Source of the DNA: Bradyrhizobium sp. AS23.2
Lineage (GTDB): Bacteria > Pseudomonadota > Alphaproteobacteria > Rhizobiales > Xanthobacteraceae
Assembly: GCF_001908185.1 (NCBI RefSeq)
Contig: NZ_LGHM01000021.1
Coordinates: 1 to 64,000, forward strand
Length of the DNA: 64,000 nucleotides
Direction of reading: 5' to 3'
Within the stretch, counting starts at the first letter, position 1. The number at the start of each line of letters is the position of its first letter. The position numbers were made by a program, and so were the translations under genes. The notes beneath the pieces are model-generated. The model was not told where the DNA came from. It ran no database searches and worked only from the letters and a program-made list of their open reading frames with translations. Below, piece after piece: positions 52,422 to 60,429 of this stretch.

Positions 52422-53399
52422 TCACTCGCCCGGCGCGATGGCATTGCTTGGCGTGGGCCGGTCGGTGATCTGCTGACCGAACAGGCTGCCGATCAGCTCG
52501 ACCGCGGTGCGCGCGGTGCGGCCGCGCTCGTCGAGGAACGGATTGAGCTCGACGATGTCGACCGATCCTACCACCCCGGAATCGTGCAGCAGCTCCATGA
52601 TCAAATGCGCCTCGCGATAGGTCGCCCCGCCCGGCACCGTGGTGCCGACACCCGGCGCCACACATGGATCGAGAAAATCGACGTCGAAGCTGACATGCAG
52701 CACGCCATTGCTCGCTTTGACCCGCTCGATGACGCGCCGGATCAAAACGGCGACGCCGAACTCGTCGATCTGGCGCATGTCGACAACCCTGATCCGGCGC
52801 GTGCGCATCAACTCCTTCTCGAGCTTGTCGATCGAACGCGCGCCGAACAGATCGAGCCTGTCAGGATCGATCGAGGAGCGCGGATCGTCGCCTAGCAGGC
52901 CGTCGAGGCCCGGCTCGCCGCACAGAAACGCCGCCGACATGCCGTGCATGTTCGCGGTGATCGTCGTCTCCGGCGTATTGTAATCGGCATGCGCATCGAG
53001 CCAGAGCACGAACAGCTCGCGCCCGCGCTCCTGCCAATGACGCGCCATCGCATTGGCCGAGCCCATGGACAGCGTGTGGTCGCCGCCGAGAAAGATCGGG
53101 AGCGCGCCGGTTTTCGCAATCTCATAACCTCTGCGGCTCAGCACGCGCGTCCAGCGCTGAATTTCGCGGTAGTGATTGGCCTTTTCGGGCGGCCTGTCAG
53201 CAAGGTCTGCGATCTCGGCCACGGAGAGATCGCCGAAGTCGACGACTTCGAAATCCAGGCTTTCGAGCAGTGTCGTGAGGCCGGCGGTGCGCAGCGCCGC
53301 AGGGCCCATCAGGGTGCCGCGCTGCGAAGCTCCCATATCGATGGGCGCGCCCAGCAACGCGATGCGCCGGGCTCGATCCGTCATGGTTCGATCGGTCAC
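52422..53399 (-). CDS. rocF: arginase
   Basis: The 325-residue ureohydrolase has the manganese motifs GGDHTLSMG, DAHADYNT and SFDVDFLDP, and the arginase-type start RIALLGAPIDMGASQRGTLMGP. It splits arginine into ornithine and urea. The GTG at 53399 has GGGAGA five bases upstream; an ATG at 53384 is the shorter option. No ornithine cyclodeaminase or urease gene is adjacent. It appears intact. Confidence 0.92.
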   Translation of the reverse strand: MTDRTMTDRARRIALLGAPIDMGASQRGTLMGPAALRTAGLTTLLESLDFEVVDFGDLSVAEIADLADRPPEKANHYREIQRWTRVLSRRGYEIAKTGALPIFLGGDHTLSMGSANAMARHWQERGRELFVLWLDAHADYNTPETTITANMHGMSAAFLCGEPGLDGLLGDDPRSSIDPDRLDLFGARSIDKLEKELMRTRRIRVVDMRQIDEFGVAVLIRRVIERVKASNGVLHVSFDVDFLDPCVAPGVGTTVPGGATYREAHLIMELLHDSGVVGSVDIVELNPFLDERGRTARTAVELIGSLFGQQITDRPTPSNAIAPGE

Positions 53400-53557
53400 G
53401 GCTGTCTCCCGAGATCAGCAAGGTTCAGCCAGCCTAACAGAGATTCGCATCCGTCGTCGCACGGGGATCGCTCCGCCCCCCGCCCGCAGGAACAAAATCC
53501 CGCGCGCCGAATTGCACATCCAAGGCCGGCACCCGCCGTAAGACCACGGCGCCTGTA

Positions 53558-53621
53558 GCGGATAGCCAAAGGTCGTCAGACCCGCTGTTCAGAACGAGCG
53601 CTCGCGCGGATAGCCAAAGGT
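53558..53621. repeat. 16-base direct repeat
   Basis: GCGGATAGCCAAAGGT occurs at 53558-53573 and again at 53606-53621, 48 bases apart, in the intergenic stretch between arginase and the ElaB-like gene. No function is evident; it could mark an old duplication or excision. Confidence 0.55.
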
Positions 53622-53659
53622 GCCGGCCTCCATCATATTGTCTGACCTGGAGTTCGCGC

Positions 53660-53923
53660 TTGAGCACGGAAATACCGCAGCCCACTCCCCAACCCGGCAT
53701 GGCCGAGCGCGCCATCGATGCGGCGACGGATGTATCCCGCACGATCGGAGAAGTCGCCGGCGGTTTGCATGCAGCCGTCGACCGTCTCACAGTCGCGATC
53801 GAGGAAGCGCGAAAGCCCGGCCGGCCACTCGCGACAGTCGCGGCGATCACGCGCGAGGCACCCTTGGCCAGTCTCTTCGTGGCCTTCCTGTTCGGCGTCG
53901 CGGTGGCGCGCCGGCGCTCGTGA
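53660..53923 (+). CDS. second ElaB/YqjD-like membrane-anchored protein
   Basis: The 87-residue product has an amphipathic helix (about 15-55) and a C-terminal hydrophobic segment ending in VAVARRRS, the layout of the protein at 4667. The start is a TTG with TGGAG eight bases upstream. Unlike the first copy it has no FNR/FixK box and no YqjE partner. Confidence 0.6.
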   Translation: MSTEIPQPTPQPGMAERAIDAATDVSRTIGEVAGGLHAAVDRLTVAIEEARKPGRPLATVAAITREAPLASLFVAFLFGVAVARRRS

Positions 53924-53978
53924 CTGGATACGCGACAGTCCAGGCGGCGTCGACGACGGCGCGCTCGGCCGCCAGAAA

Positions 53979-54130
53979 CTACTGCTCGAATGCTTCCGCT
54001 TGCATCGGACGGCCGAAGAAATAACCCTGCCCTTTCTCGCATCCCATGCTGACGAGGAAATCGGCCGTGGCGCGATTCTCGATTCCCTCGGCCACGACCG
54101 GCGGCGCGCCACCGGCCCGGGCGATAGCGC
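53979..54130 (-). pseudogene. C-terminal remnant of an EAL-domain protein
   Basis: The minus strand encodes PVVAEGIENRATADFLVSMG and CEKGQGYFFGRPMQAEAFEQ before a TAG at 53979, the last part of a cyclic-di-GMP phosphodiesterase (EAL) domain. The catalytic EAL and metal residues would lie further upstream and are missing; the sequence there belongs to a plus-strand remnant. Nonfunctional. Confidence 0.75.
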
Positions 54131-54464
54131 AGCCGAGATCAGTGGCAACAACGACGGCTCGCTCGAACTGCGCTTCGACCAGAAGCTCAATTTCCGCTAC
54201 TGGACCGGCTACCAGCTCTACGCGTTCGGGGACGCTGGCGCAGTCTGAAACGACGGTTACCGGCTAAGCGACGACCTGTCGCTGACATCAGCCGGAGCCG
54301 GTGCACGGTTCTTTCTGTGGGAGGATCTCCAGGCTGATCACGGCGTGGCCGTCCCTCTGAGCTACCAGGCGCCGGACAATGAGCGCCGCAGCCCGCGCTT
54401 CCCGTTCACACTGTCGAGCGCGCTCCGGCTCTGCCCCGAACGCGGCAAGTCCGGCTGCCTCTAA
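54121..54464 (+). pseudogene. C-terminal remnant of a TpsB-like (ShlB/FhaC) outer-membrane protein
   Basis: The frame reads SLELRFDQKLNFRYWTGYQL, then YAFGDAGAV, a TGA at 54246-54248 where a tryptophan is expected, and then NDGYRLSDDLSLTSAGAGAR to a TAA at 54464. The pattern of barrel strands and the position match the end of two-partner-secretion transporters. The N-terminal POTRA part is missing and the stop is internal, so it is a relic. It abuts the EAL remnant head to head. Confidence 0.6.
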
Positions 54465-54601
54465 CCCTTGTCCTTCGCGCGACCGACCGGCATACGGCCC
54501 TTTTGAGGGCTTGCTCACAGACTTGCCTAAATTTAATCCCGTAGCCTGCTCACGATCGCTCGCATGACCATGTTCAGTCAAAAGTGATCTGGGACGGAAC
54601 C

Positions 54602-55428
54602 ATGAAGAGGGTGTTTGCAATCCTGGCGTTTCTCTGCGTCCTCGGCGCCGGCGAATATTTTGTCGTCAGCCGGCTCGCGATCCGGCATGAGACTTTGACC
54701 CTGTTTGACGCCTCGCGTCAGCGGCCGGTCTCGGTCGAGATCTCCGTGCGGCGCGATTACGAGACCAAGGCCAATCTCGGCCTTTGGAAGCTTCCCCTTG
54801 CCATCATCAGCAACGGCAACACCGTCAAGGCCACCGAGTACTCCTTCCTCGCCAACGTGCTCGCGGCGCGCGGCTATCTCGTTGCCAGCATCCAGCAGGA
54901 CCTGCCCAGCGATCCACCGCTGATGACCCATGTCGGCCAGCAATATGTCGGCGCGAGGTCTATATGCGCTGCGAGGCCAACATTCTTTACGTGCTGGGCA
55001 TACTGAAGAGCCGGCAGGAGAACGCCGACTACGACCACATCACCCTCGTCGGCCATTCCAACGGCGGCGACGTGTCGATGTATGTCGCCCATCAGCATCC
55101 GGAGATGGTGTCGAAGGTGATCACGCTCGACAATCTGCGGGTGCCCTTCGTGCTCAGCGACAACATGAAGATCCTGTCGTTCCGCTCCAAGGATCCGCAC
55201 TTCCAGACCGACCCCGGCGTATTGCCAACGCCGGAAGAGGCAAAGGCTCTCGGCATCGACATCGTCCACACCGGCGCGCAGCACACCGATATGAGCGACC
55301 GCGGTCCCGACGCGGTCAAGCAGAAGATCCAGGCGACGCTCGATCGCTTCCTGCGTGACAGTGCCAGCAGCGCGCTCGCGCCGGCCGACACGAAAAGCCC
55401 GATGATCATGAATCCCGGAGACTATTAG
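54602..55428 (+). pseudogene. secreted alpha/beta-hydrolase-like protein with frameshift
   Basis: From the ATG at 54602 a signal-anchor (VFAILAFLCVLGAGEYF) and the first half of an alpha/beta fold run to QQYVG; the second half continues one base over as REVYMRCEANILYVLGIL, with the nucleophile elbow VGHSNGGD and a late GAQHTDMSD histidine. One base missing near 54952 (expected VGREVY) explains the break. Active-site residues are otherwise kept, so the event is recent or a sequencing error. Substrate unknown. Confidence 0.7.
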
Positions 55429-55506
55429 CCGGGAACCCTTTGCGGCAGATCAAGGCAGCTCCAGGCCGGCCATGATAGCAACGGCCTTACAAGCTCGGAG
55501 AGGCAC

Positions 55507-55698
55507 GTGTCGCACTATATCGAAAGCCTTGATACGAAAAGCCTTGATACGGCAAGCCCTGATACGACAAGCCTTGGCCTGCCCGCCGCGAGGACGCCGG
55601 GATTCGTGCGGCATCTCTATCGTTCGGCCCGAAGGCTGCTGCGGTCGATCATCGCCCGCATCGATCTCTCCCAATTTCCAGGATCGTGTTGCGGATGA
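55507..55698 (+). CDS. small protein with SLDTx pentapeptide repeats
   Basis: A GTG with GGAGAGG upstream opens a 63-residue frame starting MSHYIE, followed by SLDTK-SLDTA-SPDTT-SLGLP, the product of a 15-base tandem repeat at about 55527-55586. The second half, FVRHLYRSARRLLRSIIARI, would form a strongly basic amphipathic helix. The tandem repeat may be slippage-prone. No family recognised and it may not be translated; the frame overlaps nothing else. Confidence 0.4.
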   Translation: MSHYIESLDTKSLDTASPDTTSLGLPAARTPGFVRHLYRSARRLLRSIIARIDLSQFPGSCCG

Positions 55699-55735
55699 GC
55701 ATGGTGACCGCAAGCGAGCGCAGGAAGGTTGCCTG

Positions 55736-56056
55736 ATGCACCGGCATTTGAAACGAATTTGCCTTCCGCTTGCCGTGGCCTCGAGCTTCGGCACGTCGTG
55801 CGCTCTCGCCGCCGACGCCAATCACGGCGCCGACCTCGCCAAGCGCTGGTGTGCGAGCTGCCATGTCGTGACCAGTGGCCAGACCACGGCGAGCGCCGAC
55901 GTCCCTTCCTTTGCATCGGTTGCGCGCAGGCCGGACTTCAGTCCAGAGAGGCTCGCGTTCTTCCTGCTCGACCCGCATCCGAAGATGCCGAACTTTCCCC
56001 TCAGCCGGATCGAAGCCGCCGACATCGCGGCCTATATCGGATCGCTGCGTCCGTAA
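55736..56056 (+). CDS. small periplasmic cytochrome c
   Basis: The 106-residue protein has a signal peptide ending ALAAD, one heme site CASCH, and a methionine ligand in PKMPNFPLSRIEAADIAAYI. It resembles the cytochrome at 1153 in size and layout. AGGAAGG lies seven bases before the ATG at 55736; the open frame extends much further upstream but with no sensible product. No FNR/FixK box is seen in front. The redox partner is not evident. Confidence 0.87.
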   Translation: MHRHLKRICLPLAVASSFGTSCALAADANHGADLAKRWCASCHVVTSGQTTASADVPSFASVARRPDFSPERLAFFLLDPHPKMPNFPLSRIEAADIAAYIGSLRP

Positions 56057-56093
56057 GTCACCGGCCCATCGCGATACCCGCCACAAAGTGCAA

Positions 56094-56119
56094 ATCCCTG
56101 CCGGAAGACCGGCAGGGAT
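56094..56119. terminator. bidirectional hairpin between convergent genes
   Basis: ATCCCTGCCGG pairs perfectly with CCGGCAGGGAT across an AAGA loop. It lies 37 bases after the cytochrome stop and downstream of the convergent phasin gene. No long T run is present on either side, but on the minus strand the stem is followed by TTGCACTTTG. Confidence 0.6.
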
Positions 56120-56249
56120 CAGCAGAAAGGATGATGGACGGCGAATGGGAACCATTCGATGGTCCATCATGGACCTGCGCGAGCATCGAAGTGCGGATCG
56201 CCTCGCTACGCAAGATCAGTCTGCAGGCACGTAGCGCGCACGCCAGGAA

Positions 56250-56591
56250 TCAGGATTTGCCCTTGCCCGGTTGCATGAAATTGCCGGTCATCTGGCGCAT
56301 GTGGTCCCCGGCACTGGTGAACTGACTGCGCAGGAAATCGGACTGGATTCGCATCGCCTCCTGAAGGTCGGTGGCATGAACAAGCTTGCGTGCATGCTCG
56401 AACGCCGACTTCATGTTCTGCTCGGTGAAAGCAAGCGCCTGCTTCGACACCTCCGTGCCGGAGCCTGGAACGGACGACATCGATTTGGTGGCGGCCTCGA
56501 AAAACATGCCGAATGCCTTTTCCGCCTGGTCGATCGTCTTCTCGGCCAAGTCGCGCAGTTCGGCCGGAACTTCGAGCTTCGGTTCGATCAT
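56250..56591 (-). CDS. phasin-family protein
   Basis: The 113-residue helical protein contains LRDLAEKTIDQAEKAFGMFF and a second amphipathic half with FEHARKLVHATDLQEAMRIQ, the Phasin_2 pattern. Phasins coat polyhydroxyalkanoate granules and limit their fusion. It stands far from the phaC gene at 11.8 kb but would act on the same granules. GGAGGAGTG-like sequence precedes the ATG. Confidence 0.85.
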   Translation of the reverse strand: MIEPKLEVPAELRDLAEKTIDQAEKAFGMFFEAATKSMSSVPGSGTEVSKQALAFTEQNMKSAFEHARKLVHATDLQEAMRIQSDFLRSQFTSAGDHMRQMTGNFMQPGKGKS

Positions 56592-56736
56592 GGTCGCACT
56601 CCTCCCTTTTTTTCAACTGAATACCACACTTGCCTGATCGCGTTCCAGCGGTCTGCCTTGGGGCAGACGTTGCCCGGCGTTCCGGGATCCGGCGGGAAAG
56701 CGAGGGAGAAGGCGTAGCGCCGGCGCGCGGCCTGGC

Positions 56737-56922
56737 TCAGGACAGGGGGCGCTCGGGAAGTGCTTCTTCGGTAGCGAGGTCTTCGACGAGCTTGATCACC
56801 TCGAAACGCTGTCGCGGCTCAAGCTTCAGAAACGCGCGAAGCAGGCGCAGGCTTTCGACGGTACCGCTCGCAGGCGCGCCGAGCTTGAGGTGCAGTTCAG
56901 CCGCGAAATTGAGGTTCTTCAT
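56737..56922 (-). CDS. small hypothetical protein, 61 residues
   Basis: The product starts MKNLNFAAELHLKLGAPASG and has a helical RLLRAFLKLEPRQRFEVIKLVEDLA core, soluble, without motif. The ATG at 56922 is the first credible start; the longer frame begins in unlikely sequence. Function unknown. An orphan FNR/FixK box lies 337 bases upstream. Confidence 0.5.
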   Translation of the reverse strand: MKNLNFAAELHLKLGAPASGTVESLRLLRAFLKLEPRQRFEVIKLVEDLATEEALPERPLS

Positions 56923-57326
56923 CTCGCACCTATGAATCTCGCACCCATGACAAGTATCGGTCTTTGTGATCCTGTCGTCGAGGTCCCGCTCAAGACCCGA
57001 ACGCCATAGCCCGACGCCATGGTTGACCACAAACTCTCGGCTGGCGGCCCCGGAGGGTTACCGGGCCGAACGACATGTCCGAACGGACAGGCTCAACCCA
57101 ACAAGTTGCACTTATGCCAAAGAACAACCCTTCCGGCAAGCCCAACCAGTGGCGTAGTGATGCTTCGCATGCATCGCGCCACGGCAATTCCCGATAACAG
57201 GAATATGGACCGCCGTCACCCACCTGCGTCAAGAAGCTGCATCCACACGCGCACAGCCTTGATCGCAGTCAACCGGCGCGACGTTTCACCATGTTTCTGA
57301 TGTGAACGGACATCGGCTGACGCGAA
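56923..57326. other. intergenic stretch with an orphan FNR/FixK box
   Basis: No convincing gene is seen on either strand. TTGATCGCAGTCAA at 57259-57272 is a good FNR/FixK box, but no -10 hexamer stands at the class II distance in either direction and the genes near it either end here or start far away. Confidence 0.5.
57259..57272. promoter_or_regulatory. orphan FNR/FixK box
   Basis: TTGATCGCAGTCAA has both half-sites intact (TTGAT and GTCAA). It may act on an unseen small RNA or small gene, on the gene at 56737, or be a chance match. Confidence 0.4.
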
Positions 57327-57791
57327 TTAGCGCTTCTTCAGCGTATACACGTAATTGTTGAGTCCGACCTCGGCGGTTGTCTCGTCGACGAAATGAACGT
57401 CGATCTCGCAGCCGGTCTCCAGCGTCTTGATCACGGCACCGGTGAAGCCGAGGGAGGCGGCAATCGCCTTCGGATCGGACTTCTTGTCGGCACGTTGCAT
57501 CTCGTCGAATGCGCCCTGGAAGATCATGTCAGGACCATAATCCGTCACCTTGTACTGCGGCCTGGCGCAGGCAAAGGGACGAGGCCCTGAGATCTCTCTC
57601 GCCTTGAAGACGACCGCCCGTCCCATCAGCCGCGCCCGCTCGGTATCGTCAGGCTTGCGTTGCGGATCGGCCCATGGCGCGACCACAGCGGTCGTGAATG
57701 TCCAGCTTCCGACGTAGAACTGATCGCCGGCCAGGGCAGTGCCTGCGATACCCAGCGACACCAGAAGGCAAGCGATGCCGGTGAATTTCAT
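57327..57791 (-). CDS. small secreted protein of unknown function
   Basis: The 154-residue protein has a clear signal peptide (MKFTGIACLLVSLGIAGTALAG) and a mature domain with DQFYVGSWTFTTAVVAPW, FACARPQYKVTDYGPDMIFQG and a second cysteine in TGCEIDVHFVD that could form a disulfide. GAGGGG precedes the ATG at 57791. It is likely periplasmic. Similar proteins are found in Bradyrhizobium without assigned function. Confidence 0.65.
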   Translation of the reverse strand: MKFTGIACLLVSLGIAGTALAGDQFYVGSWTFTTAVVAPWADPQRKPDDTERARLMGRAVVFKAREISGPRPFACARPQYKVTDYGPDMIFQGAFDEMQRADKKSDPKAIAASLGFTGAVIKTLETGCEIDVHFVDETTAEVGLNNYVYTLKKR

Positions 57792-57990
57792 CTGACGAAT
57801 CCCCTCGAGCTCCCGGCTTGGACGCATGTCTTCGCATCGAGGTTCATCGGCCCCGCTTATATTTCCGCCCATGAACCGTTGTTGAGGTGCGAACGACCAA
57901 GTGGTTGCGAAACGGCCACGCAGATCACGGGCGCCATGGCTGATGGACACTCACCGATTCGGGCGCGCGTCAGCACCAAAGGACGACGGC

Positions 57991-58347
57991 ATGCTTTCTC
58001 GCTGCGATCTCATCAAGGGCGCCGCGGTCGCGCTTCTCACCCTCTCGATACAAGGCGCATGGGCGCAGGAAACCAAGATGAACCTGTTCAAGATCGTCAC
58101 CATCAAGGACGAAATCGTCATCGGCTTGTCGGCGGAGGAGCTTCAAGCGCTCGGCGGCAATGATGCGAGCGCGGTTGCTCATGCGCTGGCACAGAAGGGC
58201 GATCTCACGGTCTGGCAGTATAACGTGCACCGCGGCCCGAACGGTGAATTGCAGCAGGCGCCGACCACCAGGATCGGGCTTTTGGCCAACGCCGCGCTTC
58301 GGGTCGAGCCCTATACGACGCCTTACCAGATCGTACCGCATCCGTAA
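57991..58347 (+). CDS. small secreted protein of unknown function
   Basis: From the ATG at 57991 (AAAGGA eight bases upstream) the 118-residue frame has a signal peptide (LIKGAAVALLTLSIQGAWAQE) and a mature part TKMNLFKIVTIKDEIVIGLS followed by a region with YNVHRGPNGELQQAP. No cysteines and no catalytic motif. Probably periplasmic. The longer open frame upstream lacks coding character. Confidence 0.6.
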   Translation: MLSRCDLIKGAAVALLTLSIQGAWAQETKMNLFKIVTIKDEIVIGLSAEELQALGGNDASAVAHALAQKGDLTVWQYNVHRGPNGELQQAPTTRIGLLANAALRVEPYTTPYQIVPHP

Positions 58348-58393
58348 GCAGCAGACTGGCCCGCCGGCGGCCGAAACCGCTGGCGTGCCGTCG

Positions 58394-58969
58394 TCATCTG
58401 CGCCGCTCTGCACGCTGTGTCCGGGTTTCCGTCGCAAAGCCGTAGATCAGCGCCAGCCGGTCCAGGCATTCACGAAAACGTCGCGCAAAATAGTCATTCC
58501 AGCGCTGGGTGCGGACGGCGCGGCGCTGTCCGATCTGGTCCATGGTCAGCCCCAGCACCAGCACGTCATGCACTAGCGCCGCCCCGTCCGTGCCGAGCTC
58601 GCGTTCCACCCGATTCAGCCGCAGCACCGCCTGGCGCTGGCTCTCGGTGACAGGCTCGCGTGTGCGCGCGCCGTCGACATATTCGCGGGTCGGATCCATT
58701 GCTTGAGGCCCCCGTTCCGCCCTCTCCCAATCGTTCTGATAGGCGCGCCCGCCGCGATATTGCGCCTCGTCGATCTGGTGGTGCGAGTGCAACCGGCCGA
58801 GCGGATCGCTGCGGATCGAGCGGATGGCGACAATCTTCTCGCCCGGATCGAGGGCCAGGGGATTGTCCACCTCGACCTCCACCATCTCGGCATTGAACGG
58901 CACGTCGCGCGACCGCCGGTCGTAGATATTCGCCAACTTGTAGGACTTGTTGCGTCGGGCACGCGCCAT
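58394..58969 (-). CDS. hypothetical protein with DUF6456-like C-terminal region
   Basis: The 191-residue soluble protein ends in DRLALIYGFATETRTQRAERRR after a helical segment VLVLGLTMDQIGQRRAVRTQRWNDYFARRF, similar in style to the DNA-associated DUF6456 region of alphaproteobacterial regulators. The first 60 residues are charged with YKLANIYDRRSRDVPFNAEM. Its start lies 47 bases downstream of the GcrA-like stop on the same strand, so the two may form an operon. The assignment is tentative. Confidence 0.5.
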   Translation of the reverse strand: MARARRNKSYKLANIYDRRSRDVPFNAEMVEVEVDNPLALDPGEKIVAIRSIRSDPLGRLHSHHQIDEAQYRGGRAYQNDWERAERGPQAMDPTREYVDGARTREPVTESQRQAVLRLNRVERELGTDGAALVHDVLVLGLTMDQIGQRRAVRTQRWNDYFARRFRECLDRLALIYGFATETRTQRAERRR

Positions 58970-59015
58970 TCGGAGACTCCTTGGGAAATTGACGATTAAA
59001 TGGGTCGCCGCTCCG

Positions 59016-59546
59016 TCAGGCAGCGGAGATCAACCTCAGCACGACGGGACCGGCGACGCGGGTGGACGCACCTCCAGACCGGCGCGTCAGGCGCGCATGC
59101 GGCGTGCAATAGCTCGAGTCCGGCTGGCGCGGACGGCCGCAGAAGGTGATCTCCTCCCCGTCCTTGTCGCCGCCATAGGGATAACGGCAGTCGTCGGGCG
59201 CAAGTTCGACCAGCGAGATCAGGCGCGGCTGGACGCCGACGCAGCGCAACTTGACGGGTGCGGGCTTCAGCGCGGATTTCGGCGGCAGGTTCAGGTTCGG
59301 TAACGCGGAGCGATGCGGGGAAATAAGACAGGCTCCAGACGGCAAAGACGGCACGATCGACGGACTCATCATCGGCGCCGACGCGATGAGCCCCAGCCGC
59401 TTGGCGCGGCCGGCCACCGCATTGCGCGAGTAAGCTGCTCCAAACCTTGCATTAATCTGCCGTCCGATCTCCGCATAAGACATTCCCTTGAGAAAATACT
59501 CGCGAAGCGCGTCGGAGTGCTCCGACGGCCAATGGCCCGGTTCCAT
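59016..59546 (-). CDS. GcrA-like cell-cycle regulator
   Basis: The 176-residue protein has a GcrA-type N-terminal helix-turn-helix: WPSEHSDALREYFLKGMSYA then EIGRQINARFGAAYSRNAVAGRAKRLGL, and the C-terminal CRYPYGGDKDG...FCGRPRQPDSSYCTPHARL motif with three cysteines, usual in the family. GcrA binds methylated GANTC sites and sigma-70. Alphaproteobacteria have one canonical gene starting WTDERVE; the divergent N-terminus here suggests a paralogue. The ATG at 59546 is preferred. Confidence 0.8.
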   Translation of the reverse strand: MEPGHWPSEHSDALREYFLKGMSYAEIGRQINARFGAAYSRNAVAGRAKRLGLIASAPMMSPSIVPSLPSGACLISPHRSALPNLNLPPKSALKPAPVKLRCVGVQPRLISLVELAPDDCRYPYGGDKDGEEITFCGRPRQPDSSYCTPHARLTRRSGGASTRVAGPVVLRLISAA

Positions 59547-59659
59547 GCTGCTATCCCGTGATGCGCCTCCGCCGATCGCACGACCGGGAGACGGAACACA
59601 CATTCCGGTATTCCGAAGTCGAAGTCAAGCGACATTTCTGATATTCATAATTGCATCAA

Positions 59660-59674
59660 TTCCGAATTTCGGAT
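59660..59674 (+). promoter_or_regulatory. candidate operator of the S24-type repressor
   Basis: TTCCGAATTTCGGAT is an inverted repeat (TTCCGAA/TTCGGAT around one base) 39 bases before the repressor start. TTCCG half-sites also occur at 59604-59620 just upstream. Confidence 0.5.
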
Positions 59675-59713
59675 TACAAGAGGCGGAACGATTGGCAATC
59701 GAGGGATATCAGC

Positions 59714-60322
59714 ATGTTGGACGTTGCGATGATCGAGCGAGGCCTCGAGAAGACGGGCAAGAGCAAGGGCGGCCTGGCAGCGGCTATGGGCGTGCGCCCC
59801 GGCGCGGTGTCGGAGATCCTCGGCGGCGAGCGCCTGGTGAAGGCCTCGGAAATTCTGCCGATCATGGAGTATCTTGAGCTCAATCTCGCGCCGATCATGG
59901 GCCGCGTCGGCGCCGGCGCGGTGATCGAGCCGGATTACGAGCAGGTCCCCCCGGAGGGGCTTGGCGACATCGCGCTGCCCTTCCCGATCATGGAAGAAAC
60001 GGTCGCATTCGAGATCGTGGGCGATTCGATGTTGCCCAAATACGAGAGCGGCGACGTGATCGTGGTCTACAAGGACCAGCGCCATCCGCTGTCGAGCTTC
60101 TACGGCGAAGAGGCCGTGGTCCGGCTCAAGACCGGCGAGCGCTACCTGAAGACAATCGAACGGGGCAAATCCCCCTCCGTCGTCAATCTCACCAGCTTCA
60201 ACGCCAAGCCGATCGTCGGCGTCAAGCTCGACTGGGTCGGAGAAATCTGCCTCTCCATGCCCAAGGGCCAGCTCGAGCGGCTGCGCGCCAAGTCGGCCCG
60301 CCCGCGCAAGAAGAGCAAGTAG
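59714..60322 (+). CDS. HTH and S24-peptidase-like repressor (LexA/CI type)
   Basis: The 202-residue protein has an N-terminal helix-turn-helix (about 5-60; GGLAAAMGVRPGAVSEILGGE) and a C-terminal S24 domain with the nucleophile Ser105 in GDSMLPKY and the general-base Lys139 in VVRLKTGE. Such proteins cleave themselves when RecA filaments form and so release their targets. No canonical Ala-Gly cleavage site is obvious, although AGAGAV near residue 66 is a candidate region. GAGGG lies eight bases before the ATG. Operators are present on both sides, and the next gene is a likely target. Confidence 0.83.
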   Translation: MLDVAMIERGLEKTGKSKGGLAAAMGVRPGAVSEILGGERLVKASEILPIMEYLELNLAPIMGRVGAGAVIEPDYEQVPPEGLGDIALPFPIMEETVAFEIVGDSMLPKYESGDVIVVYKDQRHPLSSFYGEEAVVRLKTGERYLKTIERGKSPSVVNLTSFNAKPIVGVKLDWVGEICLSMPKGQLERLRAKSARPRKKSK

Positions 60323-60335
60323 GCGATCCGCCGCA

Positions 60336-60389
60336 GATTTCCGATTTTTGGAAATCGGTCTTGACTTGATTCTGTTTTTCGGAAATACT
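60336..60389 (+). promoter_or_regulatory. operator and promoter of the 88-residue gene
   Basis: GATTTCC/GGAAATC form a perfect inverted repeat at 60336-60356. A -35 TTGACT (60361-60366) and -10-like AATACT (60384-60389) follow with 17-base spacing, and TTTTTCGGAAAT lies across the spacer and -10. The TTCC/GGAA half-sites resemble those before the repressor gene, so repression by the S24 protein is likely. Confidence 0.5.
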
Positions 60390-60429
60390 CTGCCGCACTC
60401 CGACCACCGGGGCGCGGCAGAGTTGTTTC

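Noticed and set aside
53519..53631. AAGGCCGGCACC/GGTGCCGGCCTC inverted repeat as an integration site or element end
   Set aside because: The arms are short, G+C-rich and 85 bases apart with no integrase, tRNA gene or duplication nearby; chance in this composition is likely.
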